This document shows positions 34,658 to 43,607 of a DNA stretch of 64,000 nucleotides, one piece after another. A model generated the notes under the pieces. The model was given only the letters and a program-made list of their open reading frames with translations, searched no databases and was not told the origin of the DNA. The stretch spans positions 1 through 64,000 of the forward strand of contig JAUYVH010000015.1 of assembly GCA_030715135.1 (NCBI GenBank), written 5' to 3'. This DNA is from Keguizhuia sedimenti. GTDB taxonomy: Bacteria > Pseudomonadota > Gammaproteobacteria > Burkholderiales > Burkholderiaceae_D. A program made the position numbers and the translations under genes. Numbering within the stretch: position 1 is the stretch's first letter; every line of letters begins with the position of its first letter.

Positions 34658-36799
34658 TTAGAAGTTATAACGGGCGGTCACCATCACATTGCGCGGCGCA
34701 CCGGGCAAATTCAGATTGGGTGCGCTGCCATGGCCGGAAACAATATAGTCACGATCGAACAGATTATTGATATTGAGCTGCAGGTCCAGATTGGCGAGCT
34801 TGTAGCCGACCATGGCATCGACCGTGGTATAGCCAGGCAGCTTGACCGTATTGCCGGGGTTAGCGAAACGCTCGTCCACATAGTTGACGCCCATGCCGGC
34901 GCGATAGCGTTCGGCAAAGGATTTGCTCACCCACAGGTTGGCGCTATGCTTGGGAGTCAACGTTGGCCGCTTCCCTTCCACAGGGATCCCTTTAAACGCG
35001 GCACGGTTATCGCTGTTATCCACGGCAGGAGAATCGGTCACTTCGGCATCAAGATAAGCATATCCCGCCCATACTTGCCAGCCGGCTGACAGATCGCCGG
35101 TGAGGGTAAGTTCCAGCCCATTGGTACGCTGTTTGCCGACTGGGACCAATGTATTGGTTGTCGGATCAGTGAATTTGATATTAGTCCGCTCAATCTGGAA
35201 CAGCGATGCGGTGGCTGAAGCTGCCCCATTGAGGAAATCAAATTTTGCGCCAATTTCCTTGTTGTCAGTCTCTTCCGGCGCAATTTGCGCATTGTTTTTT
35301 GCCAACGGGAATGACTCTGCCGAAGGCTGGAAAGACTTGCTGTAAGAGACGTAATAGGATTGGTTGAGAGTCGGCTGATAGACCAAGCCTATACGCGGGC
35401 TCCATTCCTTGTCGGTACGTTCTAAATCTGGTTGGCCAGCGCGGCGCTCTTCCGTCTCTTGTTCGAACCGGTCATAACGGATACCGGCCAGCATTTTCCA
35501 TTGCTGGGAGAACGATACTAAATCTTGGACATAGGCACTGGCGACTTTCAAAATACCTTTATTGTCGTTCGAAGGTGCTGCCGTAACTGTATGCGGCAAT
35601 TCTGGCGCGACGTAATTAAATAATGGAATGCCAGTACGGATATTGCTCTGCGTGCGGAACAACTGATCCTTGTTCTGCTTGCCAACTTCGACGCCATACA
35701 GGATTTGGTGTTGGATGCCGCCGAGATTTATTTTTTGCGTGAGCTCTGTCTGATTGAATAAACCATCTTCTTCTCGTTTGACATTGCTTCGGTTAAGACT
35801 CACTGTTTGCGCCGGCTCATTGACCGAACCTACCAATGTATTGTTGCGGTTCAGCTTGTAATCATAATGCCGGAATGCGTTACGTAGCGACAGGCTCTCA
35901 TTGAAACGGTGATTCAGCGTAAAGCCGTATGCGGTCACCCTTGCTTGTGAAAAATCCCTATCTTCTGCATTGGCCGCGCCGTAATAGCGGCTTGCCGGCA
36001 CATCAACAGGCTTGCCTTGATATGCCGGGATACCAAAATCGGTGACGCGGCGGTCTGACAGGTGCTCGGCTTGCAAAAGGATATTGGTATTCGGACTAAG
36101 TTTGAATGACAATGATGGTGCGATCGCATCGCGGTCCAGAAATTGCTCGTCACGGTAGCTGCCCGAGCGCTCCACGGCTCCGGTTACCCGGAATGCCAGG
36201 CCAGAATCGCCGAGTGTGCGCGCCAAGTCGAACTCCCCTCGCTTGTGATCCCAGCTTCCGGCTGACACAGTCACTTCGCTCTTGTCGATCCCAGGCTTTT
36301 TGGTGATCCGGTTAATCAAGCCGCCTGAGGAGCCACGGCCATACAAAACGGAAGCTGGTCCTTTCAGTACTTCAACCTGCTCAATATTGGACAAGTCCCG
36401 GAAGTACAACGCGTCATCACGCATGCCATCGACGAACTGATCGGCAATAGCACTGAATCCGCGAATGGTAACTTGATCACGCTGGCCATCGCCATGCGAC
36501 AGGCCGATACCGGGGACCGATTTTAAGACGCTTTCCATTGATTGCGCAGCTTGATCACGCAGCAATTGCTGTGGCACGACGTTCACGGTTTGCGGAATGT
36601 CCCTTAGCGGTGCTTCGATTTTCGTGGCACTCGTGGCAGTTGGCGGATTGTAGGTCGGTGGCAGCTCGCGGGTGCCTTGCACTGTCACCTCAGGCAACGT
36701 AGATGCCTTTGCTGAAGAAGAGACGGTTTGTGCGAACAGTGGCGAGGAAATCTGCTGAAGAGCGAGCGCGACGAGAAGCGCCAGTTTGGTTTTGTTCAT
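34658..36799 (-). CDS. TonB-dependent siderophore receptor (Fiu/FhuE-like)
   Basis: Outer-membrane receptor of 713 residues importing a ferric siderophore. Signal peptide at 1-24 (ending SSPLFA), plug domain at about 55-165 (DIPQTVNVVPQQLLRDQAAQ, VTIRGFSAIADQFVDGMRDD, VEVLKGPASVLYGRGSSGGL), and a 22-strand barrel ending in ARYNF with C-terminal Phe. The ATG at 36799 is chosen because it opens the signal peptide; the frame goes on to 36847. First gene of an operon with DUF4198 and PepSY proteins. A Fur-box-like site lies at 37083-37101. Confidence 0.9.
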   Translation of the reverse strand: MNKTKLALLVALALQQISSPLFAQTVSSSAKASTLPEVTVQGTRELPPTYNPPTATSATKIEAPLRDIPQTVNVVPQQLLRDQAAQSMESVLKSVPGIGLSHGDGQRDQVTIRGFSAIADQFVDGMRDDALYFRDLSNIEQVEVLKGPASVLYGRGSSGGLINRITKKPGIDKSEVTVSAGSWDHKRGEFDLARTLGDSGLAFRVTGAVERSGSYRDEQFLDRDAIAPSLSFKLSPNTNILLQAEHLSDRRVTDFGIPAYQGKPVDVPASRYYGAANAEDRDFSQARVTAYGFTLNHRFNESLSLRNAFRHYDYKLNRNNTLVGSVNEPAQTVSLNRSNVKREEDGLFNQTELTQKINLGGIQHQILYGVEVGKQNKDQLFRTQSNIRTGIPLFNYVAPELPHTVTAAPSNDNKGILKVASAYVQDLVSFSQQWKMLAGIRYDRFEQETEERRAGQPDLERTDKEWSPRIGLVYQPTLNQSYYVSYSKSFQPSAESFPLAKNNAQIAPEETDNKEIGAKFDFLNGAASATASLFQIERTNIKFTDPTTNTLVPVGKQRTNGLELTLTGDLSAGWQVWAGYAYLDAEVTDSPAVDNSDNRAAFKGIPVEGKRPTLTPKHSANLWVSKSFAERYRAGMGVNYVDERFANPGNTVKLPGYTTVDAMVGYKLANLDLQLNINNLFDRDYIVSGHGSAPNLNLPGAPRNVMVTARYNF

Positions 36800-37082
36800 T
36801 GTAGTGAGGAGTTTGTTAGTCAGTCGTTTTATAAAAATATCGATCAATGATCGATTCTTTCGGCTGGCGAACAGTGACTCTCACTGTATTGGCTGGCTAA
36901 AGTAGCGAAACCGGATTTCCGGATCAGCCTAGTGGCTCTTCTAAGCAATTAGGGCTTATGAATACTTCCGTATCGGCCTAGATAAGAAGACCAGCTTGAT
37001 AGGCGTCCTTAGGTTGATTCGCTTCGTCTTTTCTATTCAAAGCGGGAACACCCTTGAGCAGTCAGCTGATTTAATAGTTATT

Positions 37083-37101
37083 GTAAATGATAACTATTAT
37101 T
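37083..37101. promoter_or_regulatory. Fur-box-like sequence
   Basis: GTAAATGATAACTATTATT matches 14 of 19 positions of the Fur consensus GATAATGATAATCATTATC, within a larger palindrome ATTGTAAAT...ATTTACAAT (37080-37110). It lies 284 bases upstream of the TonB receptor start in the 368-base gap 36800-37167, where no other element was recognised. Confidence 0.65.
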
Positions 37102-37167
37102 ATTTACAATATCCGTGATGCATTATTGTGATTCAAAGAAAGCAAAGTTCATGGTTGTGTTCTAGGC

Positions 37168-37532
37168 TTACGCTTTTTGTTCATGTTTTCGCTGGTCATG
37201 AGCGAGGGTGCTTGATGCGAAAAATTGATGCAAACACCGGGCAAAGCTACTTGTACTAGGCTTTTCAACAAATACGCACTGTTTGCCGGTTCGTTTGCAA
37301 TAGTCTTTGACGCGCCAATAGGCATGGTGGCTAATGCAGCCGGCTTGGCAAATAATCAGATCAGCGGCGGCCAAACTTGATTCCAGCTGCTTGCTACTTC
37401 GTTCTTTCCCGCCGTCATGATAGAGAAACGTGCCGCCCGTGCGTTCAATCAACTGGCGGTACACCGGGACACTGGCTGGCCTGCCACCAATACAAAGGAC
37501 GGCCTTGTCTTGCAAAGTTGAAGCACCTTCAA
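37168..37532 (-). pseudogene. DUF2325 protein, N-terminally truncated by an IS end
   Basis: The DUF2325 domain is complete (residues KAVLCIGGRPASVPVYRQLI, GGTFLYHDGGKERSSKQLE, ADLIICQAGCISHHAYWRVK, FVEKPSTSSFARCL). The frame has no ATG; it could begin at TTG 37515, but it stays open upstream (LEGASTLQDKAV) until the IS3-type terminus near 37533. Long DUF2325 proteins have such a linker before the domain, so I infer that an insertion removed the 5' part. Confidence 0.65.
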
Positions 37533-37632
37533 GTGAACTGACCCAATTAGTTGGACAGTTAGTTAGGCATCTTGGACTGCCCTATGTCTGCTAGACACTT
37601 CTGGCCTATGATTTGAGGATAGGAGGAAGTGC

Positions 37633-37950
37633 ATGAGTACACAGCGATTTTCGCCGGAATTCAAAGAAGAGGCTGTCAGGCAAGTACTGGAGCAAGGATA
37701 TTCAGTGGCCGAAGTTGGGGCCAGGCTCGGCGTATCTACCCATAGTCTTTACAAGTGGGTGAAGGCAGTCACCCCTCCCAAAGACGAGAAGCAAGCTGCC
37801 GAGTTGGTTGAAGCCAAGGGCGAAATACTTCGCCTGCGTGCTCAGATGCGACGTGTGGAAGAGGAGCGTGACCTGCTAAAAAAGCCGCGCGGTACTTTGC
37901 CAGGGAGCCCGCCTGGATACGCCTATCAGAGCTCCAATTTTGGCCACTGA
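37633..37950 (+). CDS. IS3-family transposase OrfA (incomplete element)
   Basis: DNA-binding OrfA, 105 residues. Helix-turn-helix at residues 4-45 (FSPEFKEEAVRQVLEQGYSV, VGARLGVSTHSLYKWVK) and a leucine zipper (LRLRAQMRRVEEERDLLKK). GGAGG precedes the ATG. At 37878-37884 the heptamer A AAA AAG could give -1 frameshifting; the -1 frame reads KKAARYFAREPAW, the normal OrfA sequence. In frame zero the tail PRGTLPGSPPGY is aberrant, so a one-base deletion is an alternative reading. OrfB is absent. Confidence 0.75.
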   Translation: MSTQRFSPEFKEEAVRQVLEQGYSVAEVGARLGVSTHSLYKWVKAVTPPKDEKQAAELVEAKGEILRLRAQMRRVEEERDLLKKPRGTLPGSPPGYAYQSSNFGH

Positions 37951-38019
37951 ATAACCCCATTTCTGCACTTGCCTGACAGCCTCTTCTTTGAATTCCGGTG
38001 GAAACCGCTGTGTACTCAG
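37905..38019 (-). pseudogene. Second IS3-family OrfA 5' fragment, inverted
   Basis: On the minus strand 38019 to about 37905 reads LSTQRFPPEFKEEAVRQVQK then WGYSVAKIGALIGVS, about three-quarters identical to the plus-strand OrfA, with the start codon changed to CTG. It breaks off at the junction with the plus-strand copy. Confidence 0.7.
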
Positions 38020-38279
38020 TCACTTCCTCCTATGCTTAGATAATAGACACAGAATTGTCTAGCGGACTGAGTACAGTCCAGGGGTATTCCAGATCACGGG
38101 AAGTTAGTATGGCCATAGACGGGAGCGAGCTATGGGATGATGGTTTTTTCATCCAGAGAAAGTAAGAGAAGTTCTGTCCTTCGTGTCGGCGGACGCACAG
38201 CCCATGCACTGCAATGCAGGAAGTCCGATTACGTATGTCGTAGATTAGACGACAGATTGTCGATATTTTGCGCATTGCA

Positions 38280-38594
38280 TCAATAGTCAATATATTGCAA
38301 TATCGAGCGCCTTAGAGAGGCCTTTAAGAAAATCTTAGTAGACGCTGCATCCGGAGAATAAGCACGAAAAACCATGATGCTAACACCGAGATGAAAAGCC
38401 TCTTTGCAGTGAGGTTCGTTAAGAAGATTTTCAGCAGAACTCTTCAAGGCAATCTTGTAGATTAGATAGAGGGCCCTGGCGCAAACGATGTTGTTGCCGA
38501 GCGCACGAACCGGATCGTTCGGGAAAAAATAAACAGCTGACATGATCCACGAAGCGATCAGGATGCCAAAAGTGTCCGCACCGCCAAAAGACAA
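38280..38594 (-). CDS. Doubtful hypothetical protein, 104 residues
   Basis: The only sizeable frame in the 612-base stretch 38091-38702. It has a hydrophobic N-terminal half (TFGILIASWIMSAVYFFPND) and a basic tail. No ribosome binding site precedes the ATG and I recognise no family. Listed for completeness; the rest of the stretch shows nothing. Confidence 0.25.
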   Translation of the reverse strand: MSFGGADTFGILIASWIMSAVYFFPNDPVRALGNNIVCARALYLIYKIALKSSAENLLNEPHCKEAFHLGVSIMVFRAYSPDAASTKIFLKASLRRSILQYIDY

Positions 38595-38702
38595 TGTGTA
38601 ATGAACCGCACGTCTGCTCGCAAGTAAATCCAGTTTATGCCGTGCGCAAATTCGAACTGTTCACTATGGAAAATCAGGCCCTTGACAATATAGGATTTTT
38701 GC

Positions 38703-39065
38703 ATGGCGAAGAAAAAGGCTCGTCCTGCTGACATTTATCTACGTTTTCTGAAATTGGTCGAAGCGATACGGGATACGCCCTCTTTGCCTCCGTTAGAGCC
38801 CCTTGAAGAACGTATCCTTGTTCTGGTCGCGCGCGCCGGTTTGCAGCAAGAGCGCTTGTCTGTGCGGGACATGATGGCAAAGGAGGAGCTTGGCTCGCCG
38901 GCCACCATCCATGGCAAACTCAAATCGATGCGCGTAAAAGGCTGGATCATACTGGCCGAGACCGAGGATATGCGACGCAAACAAATTGAACTGACCCAAG
39001 CCGCCCTGCTCCATTTCGACAGGCTTTCCAAGTGCATACTGAAAGCCGCCAAGGCGGCACACTGA
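38703..39065 (+). CDS. Winged-helix regulator-like protein, 120 residues
   Basis: The fold pattern suggests a winged helix: residues 30-70 hold helices (EPLEERILVLVARAGLQQER) and a recognition helix (GSPATIHGKLKSMRVKGWII), followed by a wing (LAETEDMRRKQIELT) and a C-terminal helix, as in MarR-type or initiation-type winged helix proteins. The N-terminus is basic (AKKKARPAD). Stands alone; TAGGA lies 10 bases upstream of the ATG. Target unknown. Confidence 0.6.
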   Translation: MAKKKARPADIYLRFLKLVEAIRDTPSLPPLEPLEERILVLVARAGLQQERLSVRDMMAKEELGSPATIHGKLKSMRVKGWIILAETEDMRRKQIELTQAALLHFDRLSKCILKAAKAAH

Positions 39066-40249
39066 AAAGGAGGCAACGCGGAAGCGAACCGCACTTTGCC
39101 TTCCCTGGCCATGCTATCAGCCTCAGTGAGCTTAAGCCGGTAAGCATGCACCCATCATACAAATGGAACGACCTGCAGGCGACTTGTGCGGCATAGTGCG
39201 ACTGAGTCTGCCCGACTCACACCAAGGATGGTCCGATTCTGTGCAGAAAGACCAGACTTTCAGTACTTGCCGCGGCTTTGGGTCGATCCGCCTTCCGTGC
39301 CGCCCTGAGCATAGCGTAAATAGAAAAATAACTACCACCGCTAATGTAAAGCTCTACCAAAAGAAAAGCCCGCATCATAAGAGATACGGGCTTTGAACAA
39401 GTGCTGTGAGTCAAACGAACCGCTCAAACTAAAGTCTTTTTAAACTTTGCCATGCACGATGCATGACCACAGCAGATTGAAATCACAGCGCCAGTCCGGT
39501 GACTGAAGGTGTGCATCTCTGGCCGGTATCGTACTCTGGATTGCCATTCAGCAACGTTGATTGTTATCAACAAAAAGTCGGTTCGAGTGCTGTTCAGATT
39601 TCATTTTCCGCTCCCGCGCCGACATCGCACGTCTTTTTTAGCGCCACGGTATCGAACAACCGTTCGTGCTGCGCATCGCTGTATGCCGCCTGTACATCAC
39701 ACTACATTCTCCTTCCGATGCTCGCGCTTCCAGAAGCGCCGTCATCACGGCTTTCATTTTCTTTGGCAGAGCTTCATTTTTAGTGCGCTTTCTAGGGCGC
39801 CGCACGCCCGGCTCATCAATTTCCTGCTAAGTAGACTGGTGCCGAGCGTTAGGTAGGCTGATGCAAAGTCGACAGCAAGACCGGGGCGTCTCATTACCGC
39901 ATCGGTGCCAAGCCGTTTTCCAGATTCCTTTGAGGTTTCACAATTGAAAACGTCCTGTTCCCTTCGTCGTGCCGGCCGCGGCAAAACGGCTTCGACGCCT
40001 CGTCTTCGAGAAAGCCGTGCTCCGTATGCATGTCGCAAATGCTGCGGCGCATGCCCGCAGTGGTGTGATGTTACGTGCGGTACCAACGCGAGCGCATGGC
40101 GCCGCTTCCGTATTGCTAACGCAATGAAAACCGCCTTGCATGCGCATTTTTGCTTGATACGCTAAACCAGACGTCACGATGCGGCATGCACTGAATGTCT
40201 TCGTGCCATCCAAGAGGATGAGCTGTTTACTATTAAGGAGAAATGATTC
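39066..40249. other. 1.2-kb region with no supported gene
   Basis: Several overlapping frames of 80-115 codons exist on both strands, but none has a ribosome site, recognisable motif or consistent codon character. The only clear element is a hairpin at 39365-39394. The end (40225-40242) carries the ribosome site for the next gene. Confidence 0.5.
39361..39394 (-). terminator. Rho-independent terminator read on the minus strand
   Basis: AAAGCCCG (39365-39372) pairs with CGGGCTTT (39387-39394). On the minus strand the stem is followed by TTTTCTTTT; on the plus strand there is no T-run. No minus-strand gene that would end here is evident. Confidence 0.55.
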
Positions 40250-40696
40250 ATGAAAATTGAAGATCTGCACAATATTCAGTCGAAGACGGAGGGATTTTCA
40301 AAGAAAGCGCGAAAAGCCTTTCTCGGCGCACTCCCGGATTGCGAGCCCGAAAAGACAGTTCGTCGTTCGTATGGTATTTCCATGTCGGGCATATGGATAA
40401 CGGATGTTTCCATTATGGACCGGCGTTCCGTCAAAGCCCAGCTGGCAGGTCATGGCGACTACCGTGCTATATGGTGGAAACTTAACTGCACACTGCATCA
40501 GTTCTTTAAACCGCATTCCACGCTCGAGCATAGGATGCATCGCTTTCACTCGCAGCACCATGCGCTCACCTTCTTTTATTTTCAGGCACTTCGTGAGTAC
40601 CGCCAGATTTTCCACGCTATTAAATCGCATGGTTTGATTGCTGGCATCCGTTGCGCCGCAATGCAAGTCAAGCATGCACGCAAGGAGCAGCTATGA
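40250..40696 (+). CDS. Hypothetical basic protein, first gene of NERD cassette
   Basis: Protein of 148 residues, rich in His, Arg and aromatic residues (HQFFKPHSTLEHRMHRFHSQ and HHALTFFYFQALREYRQIFH). AAGGAG stands 12 bases before the ATG. No signal peptide or known domain. The stop overlaps the NERD gene start by four bases, so the two are translationally coupled and likely to act together. Family not recognised. Confidence 0.6.
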   Translation: MKIEDLHNIQSKTEGFSKKARKAFLGALPDCEPEKTVRRSYGISMSGIWITDVSIMDRRSVKAQLAGHGDYRAIWWKLNCTLHQFFKPHSTLEHRMHRFHSQHHALTFFYFQALREYRQIFHAIKSHGLIAGIRCAAMQVKHARKEQL

Positions 40697-41685
40697 CCAG
40701 AGCAGCGCAGCAAGACGAAAGTTTCTTGACGAATGTCGTTGCCAGCATGATCGCCGGGATATTCCTTGCCATCCCTCTCAGCATGCTCGCTAGCTTTTAT
40801 TTTTTAAAAGTCCCTATTTCGCGTGCGCTTAAGCTGGAAGAACGCAGCCTTCATCTGGCGGCATGGAAGTGGCTCTTTATACCGTTGAAATGGCTGGCCG
40901 GAGCAGGTTTCGTCTACAGTGCCGTGCAGGCCGCCCTGCTCTTCTCTCGTACTACCCGCTTTCCGGAGCAGGAATTCATCTACGCCATGCTGTATCTGGC
41001 CTTGGCATTATTGGCTGCATTCATATTCAACGTGGTGCACTGGATGGAGCAGCTTTACCAAACGCCGGCTATCCAGAAAAAACTCGCTGGATTGCAAGCC
41101 GAACGGTTTGTCAGTCAATTGATCAATGCGCACCTGGCACACTATACCGATGCAAAAGCGTTGCACGGTGTTCTATTCGTCTTCAATCCAGGCTTGCCGA
41201 ATGAGTTTTCTGTGGAAGCTGACCATCTCCTCATTACGGCACGCCATATCTTTGTTATCGAAACAAAGTACAAGTCGGGAACCATCGCTGCCCACGCAAC
41301 GGCCCCGCAATGGCACATCACAACGGCGCATGGGCAATCCACAATGCGCAATGCGCTCAAACAAGCAAAGAATGCTGCACAGGTTCTTGCGCGCGAATGC
41401 AAGCTTCCTTGCATGCCGATTCCTCTGGTAGCGATTCAAGGAAAGGATCTAACCATCACGGATGCGCCAACGAACGTCGTGCCGGCCGAGGAGATTGTGC
41501 AGGTGATCGATGCCTTTGAGACGAGCCAGCCAAAACCATTATTTTCATCGGACCAGGTTCTGAGTGTGCTGAGGGAGCATATCGCCACGGACAAGGGTGC
41601 ACTGCAAAGGCATATTGCGCGCGCTGAGCAGGCGGCATCCCGTGCAGCCATGGCCAGTATCGTTGAATCAGCGTCGCTTCACTGA
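40693..41685 (+). CDS. NERD-domain membrane protein (nuclease-related)
   Basis: Protein of 330 residues. Three membrane helices (about 16-38, 66-85, 94-117) are followed by a cytoplasmic NERD domain (about 131-250): LQAERFVSQLINAHLAHYTD, LHGVLFVFNPG, then EADHLLITARHIFVIETKYK with Asp177, Glu190 and Lys192 in the PD-(D/E)XK-like arrangement. NERD domains are related to restriction-endonuclease-like nucleases, but activity is rarely shown. The start at 40693 (ATGA overlap) is preferred to 40651. Middle gene of a three-gene set. Confidence 0.85.
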   Translation: MTRAAQQDESFLTNVVASMIAGIFLAIPLSMLASFYFLKVPISRALKLEERSLHLAAWKWLFIPLKWLAGAGFVYSAVQAALLFSRTTRFPEQEFIYAMLYLALALLAAFIFNVVHWMEQLYQTPAIQKKLAGLQAERFVSQLINAHLAHYTDAKALHGVLFVFNPGLPNEFSVEADHLLITARHIFVIETKYKSGTIAAHATAPQWHITTAHGQSTMRNALKQAKNAAQVLARECKLPCMPIPLVAIQGKDLTITDAPTNVVPAEEIVQVIDAFETSQPKPLFSSDQVLSVLREHIATDKGALQRHIARAEQAASRAAMASIVESASLH

Positions 41686-41754
41686 GCGGGCAATGTGCAC
41701 ACGATTCTCAAAACATGTATTCCGATTTAATAAAATTTTCCGAGGCATACAATC

Positions 41755-41994
41755 ATGATGAAAAAACGTCACATTGTCCCGGTGATCGGCACCGTTGGAG
41801 CGTTCTTCGTTTGCTGGGCATTGATCCATTTCTGGATGGCCGATTGGTACAGCTATCTCATGGAAGTGTCACTGAAAACCGCCTATGTTTCATTGATGAC
41901 GCTTTTAGTGGCCTATACCATCGTGCGCATCATAGATATATTGCGCGATAAGGATGAGATCACCAAGATGATCGACCAGTGGCATGATGACTAA
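41755..41994 (+). CDS. Small membrane protein, third gene of NERD cassette
   Basis: Protein of 79 residues with two membrane helices (about 7-28 and 38-60: VPVIGTVGAFFVCWALIHFW; AYVSLMTLLVAYTIVRIIDI) and a charged tail (RDKDEITKMIDQWHDD). A GAGG sequence lies upstream. It follows the NERD gene by 69 bases on the same strand. Function unknown; possibly a partner of the NERD membrane protein. Confidence 0.6.
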   Translation: MMKKRHIVPVIGTVGAFFVCWALIHFWMADWYSYLMEVSLKTAYVSLMTLLVAYTIVRIIDILRDKDEITKMIDQWHDD

Positions 41995-42089
41995 AGCGCG
42001 GTAGCAAAAAGGAGAAGCCTATCCTTGGGGGAAATCCCAGAATCGATGCAAATTAGCACAGCCTATGGTTCGGGTTAAATTCGATTCTT

Positions 42090-42400
42090 CAAGGTATGGG
42101 CTTGCCTGGTAACTACTGCACCTTGACGCTGATCGACAAGATCCCGTTTCCATCACCGGATGATCCGATTTTGGCATCGCACTCCGAGCATCTGGAAAAG
42201 AAGGGGCTGCATCCCTTTCCTCTTTTGATGTTGCCAAAGGCAGGGCTCAAACTGGCACAGGCCGTTGGCCGGCTCATCAGAACTGAAACAGATTGAGGAG
42301 ATTGCTGGATTCTTGACCGTCGTGTAGTCGAAAAATCTTATGGTCGGCGTTTAATCCAGTCCACACCATTCGAGGCAATCACACAACTCTAAAAGTGCGT
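42090..42400 (+). pseudogene. dinG: C-terminal remnant of a DinG-family helicase
   Basis: The plus strand reads GLPGNYCTLTLIDKIPFPSP, DDPILASHSEHLEKKGLHPF then the helicase motif VI-like LPKAGLKLAQAVGRLIRTETD, an in-frame TGA (42292-42294), and, past the stop, ILDRRVVEKSYGRRLIQSTP. This is the end of DinG/YoaA-type XPD-like helicases. Upstream domains are absent. The part from VGRLIRTETD onwards is duplicated further right in a more decayed copy (from 42710). Confidence 0.75.
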
Positions 42401-43041
42401 TTCTGGACACTGTGTCCAAGAATTTCACAGATTACCTGTTTGATTTTAAAGAAGTATTTCGAAAGTGAGGGTCACTTTGCTGCACGCAAAAGAACTTCCT
42501 CGGAGAGATTAGAGACTTTCTGCCTCTTTTTTTGCATGGCCGACGCAACCCGCGCCGCGCTTATCAATGCAAAAAGTCAACCCCCACTTATGCACAGAAA
42601 GGTTGAACAACTTTGAACCGTTCCAAAAGCTTTATGGACCGGTAAAGTAATTGCAACCCGCGACACGGTTCTGAAACTGGAACGACATAGTTAATTCAAT
42701 TGGACTATAGGCAACCTAATCAGAACGGAAACGAATTAGAGAGATTGGTGGAGTGTGGACCTCAGATTGGTCAAAAGTCCTATGGTCGAGGGTTAATCCA
42801 GTCCACACCCTTCGAAGCCATTACACGACTCTGAAAATGCGATTTCTGGACACTGTGTCCACGTTGTTTTTTGCTTATATGGTTGATTCTTATAAGGATT
42901 TTTGAAGGTCTTTTTTAATTTGGTGACATGAAATAAATGGTTTTTACACATTTTAAGAGTTTCTGCCTATTTTTTAACATCGCCGACATAACCCGCATGG
43001 CGCTTATCAATGCGGAAAGTCAAGCCCCCCACTTATCCACA
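42267..43041. repeat. Degenerate direct duplication, about 330 bases each
   Basis: Copy one, 42267-42600, and copy two, 42710-43041, share the same order of blocks: the dinG end (GG.....TCAGAAC.GAAAC), TTTAATCCAGTCCACAC / TTAATCCAGTCCACAC, the palindrome TGGACACTGTGTCCA (42404-42418; 42847-42861), TTTCTGCCT, CGCTTATCAATGC, AAAGTCAA and a DnaA-box-like end (TTATGCACA; perfect TTATCCACA at 43033-43041, followed by its complement TGTGGA at 43046-43051). This occupies the gene-free stretch 41995-43333. Confidence 0.75.
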
Positions 43042-43333
43042 TTTTTGTGGACATCCTGTTCGTGGAAAGTGCGAACGTACGGCAGTTCAAGTGGGTGAAA
43101 TTTCGGCTCGGATAAAACCCGACGCTGCCCACCGGGCACTACCCGACTGCCTTTGAACGGATACGCTTGATCCAGACTTTAAGCGCTTGAGTTTTCACGC
43201 GTTGACATCTCGCTGCCCAGAAGGGCAACGCCTTCCGCACATTCAAGATAAAGGCATGGGTCCGAATCCGGCTTGCGCGAACCTTTTGTGCTGTTATTGT
43301 TGATCCATGTCCATTTTTATTAAGGGTTCGATT

Positions 43334-43534
43334 ATGCGCACATTTGTTTTGACTGTATTTGCAGCCCTCTTCCTGACCGCCTGCCAGCCTTCCCAATCCG
43401 ACATCGATGCCCAGAATAAGGCCAGGGATGCTGAACTGATCCAGAAAGCCCGGGAAATGGTGGCAGCACAGCAGCAGAAGTACAAGGATTCATCGGCCCG
43501 CTTCAATACCACGTATGCCGACGAGAAGAAGTGA
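43334..43534 (+). CDS. Small lipoprotein, 66 residues
   Basis: Signal peptide with lipobox LTAC (Cys17 in RTFVLTVFAALFLTACQPSQ), then a charged helical tail (DAQNKARDAELIQKAREMVA). The ATG at 43334 follows AAGGG. Small lipoproteins of this type near conjugation regions sometimes act in entry exclusion, but no motif proves it. Ends before a strong bidirectional terminator. Confidence 0.75.
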   Translation: MRTFVLTVFAALFLTACQPSQSDIDAQNKARDAELIQKAREMVAAQQQKYKDSSARFNTTYADEKK

Positions 43535-43554
43535 TTCACTGTACCGTCCAAACA

Positions 43555-43584
43555 AAAACGCCCACGAGAATGTGGGCGTTTTTA
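43555..43584. terminator. Bidirectional Rho-independent terminator
   Basis: AAAACGCCCAC (43555-43565) pairs with GTGGGCGTTTT (43572-43582) around GAGAAT. T-runs follow on both strands. It separates the lipoprotein gene from the convergent integrase gene. Confidence 0.88.
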
Positions 43585-43607
43585 TTCGCGGCGGCAGATT
43601 ACAAGCG

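Larger units (their letters stand above)
37533..38090. mobile_element. Two IS3-family 5' ends in inverted orientation
   Basis: The plus-strand copy starts at about 37533 (TGAACTGACCCAATTAGTTG, probably the left terminal repeat) and includes orfA up to about 37915. A diverged copy of the same 5' region lies on the minus strand from about 38090 to 37905: TTGGACTG...GAGGAAGTG..TGAGTACACAGCG is repeated in reverse complement at 38011-38035 and beyond. No full orfB is present. The result is a tail-to-tail inverted repeat of two broken elements. Confidence 0.75.

Noticed and set aside
39499-40086. Several frames of 90-115 codons on both strands
   Set aside because: They overlap each other, lack ribosome sites, and read as low-quality protein rich in Arg, Ser and Cys.
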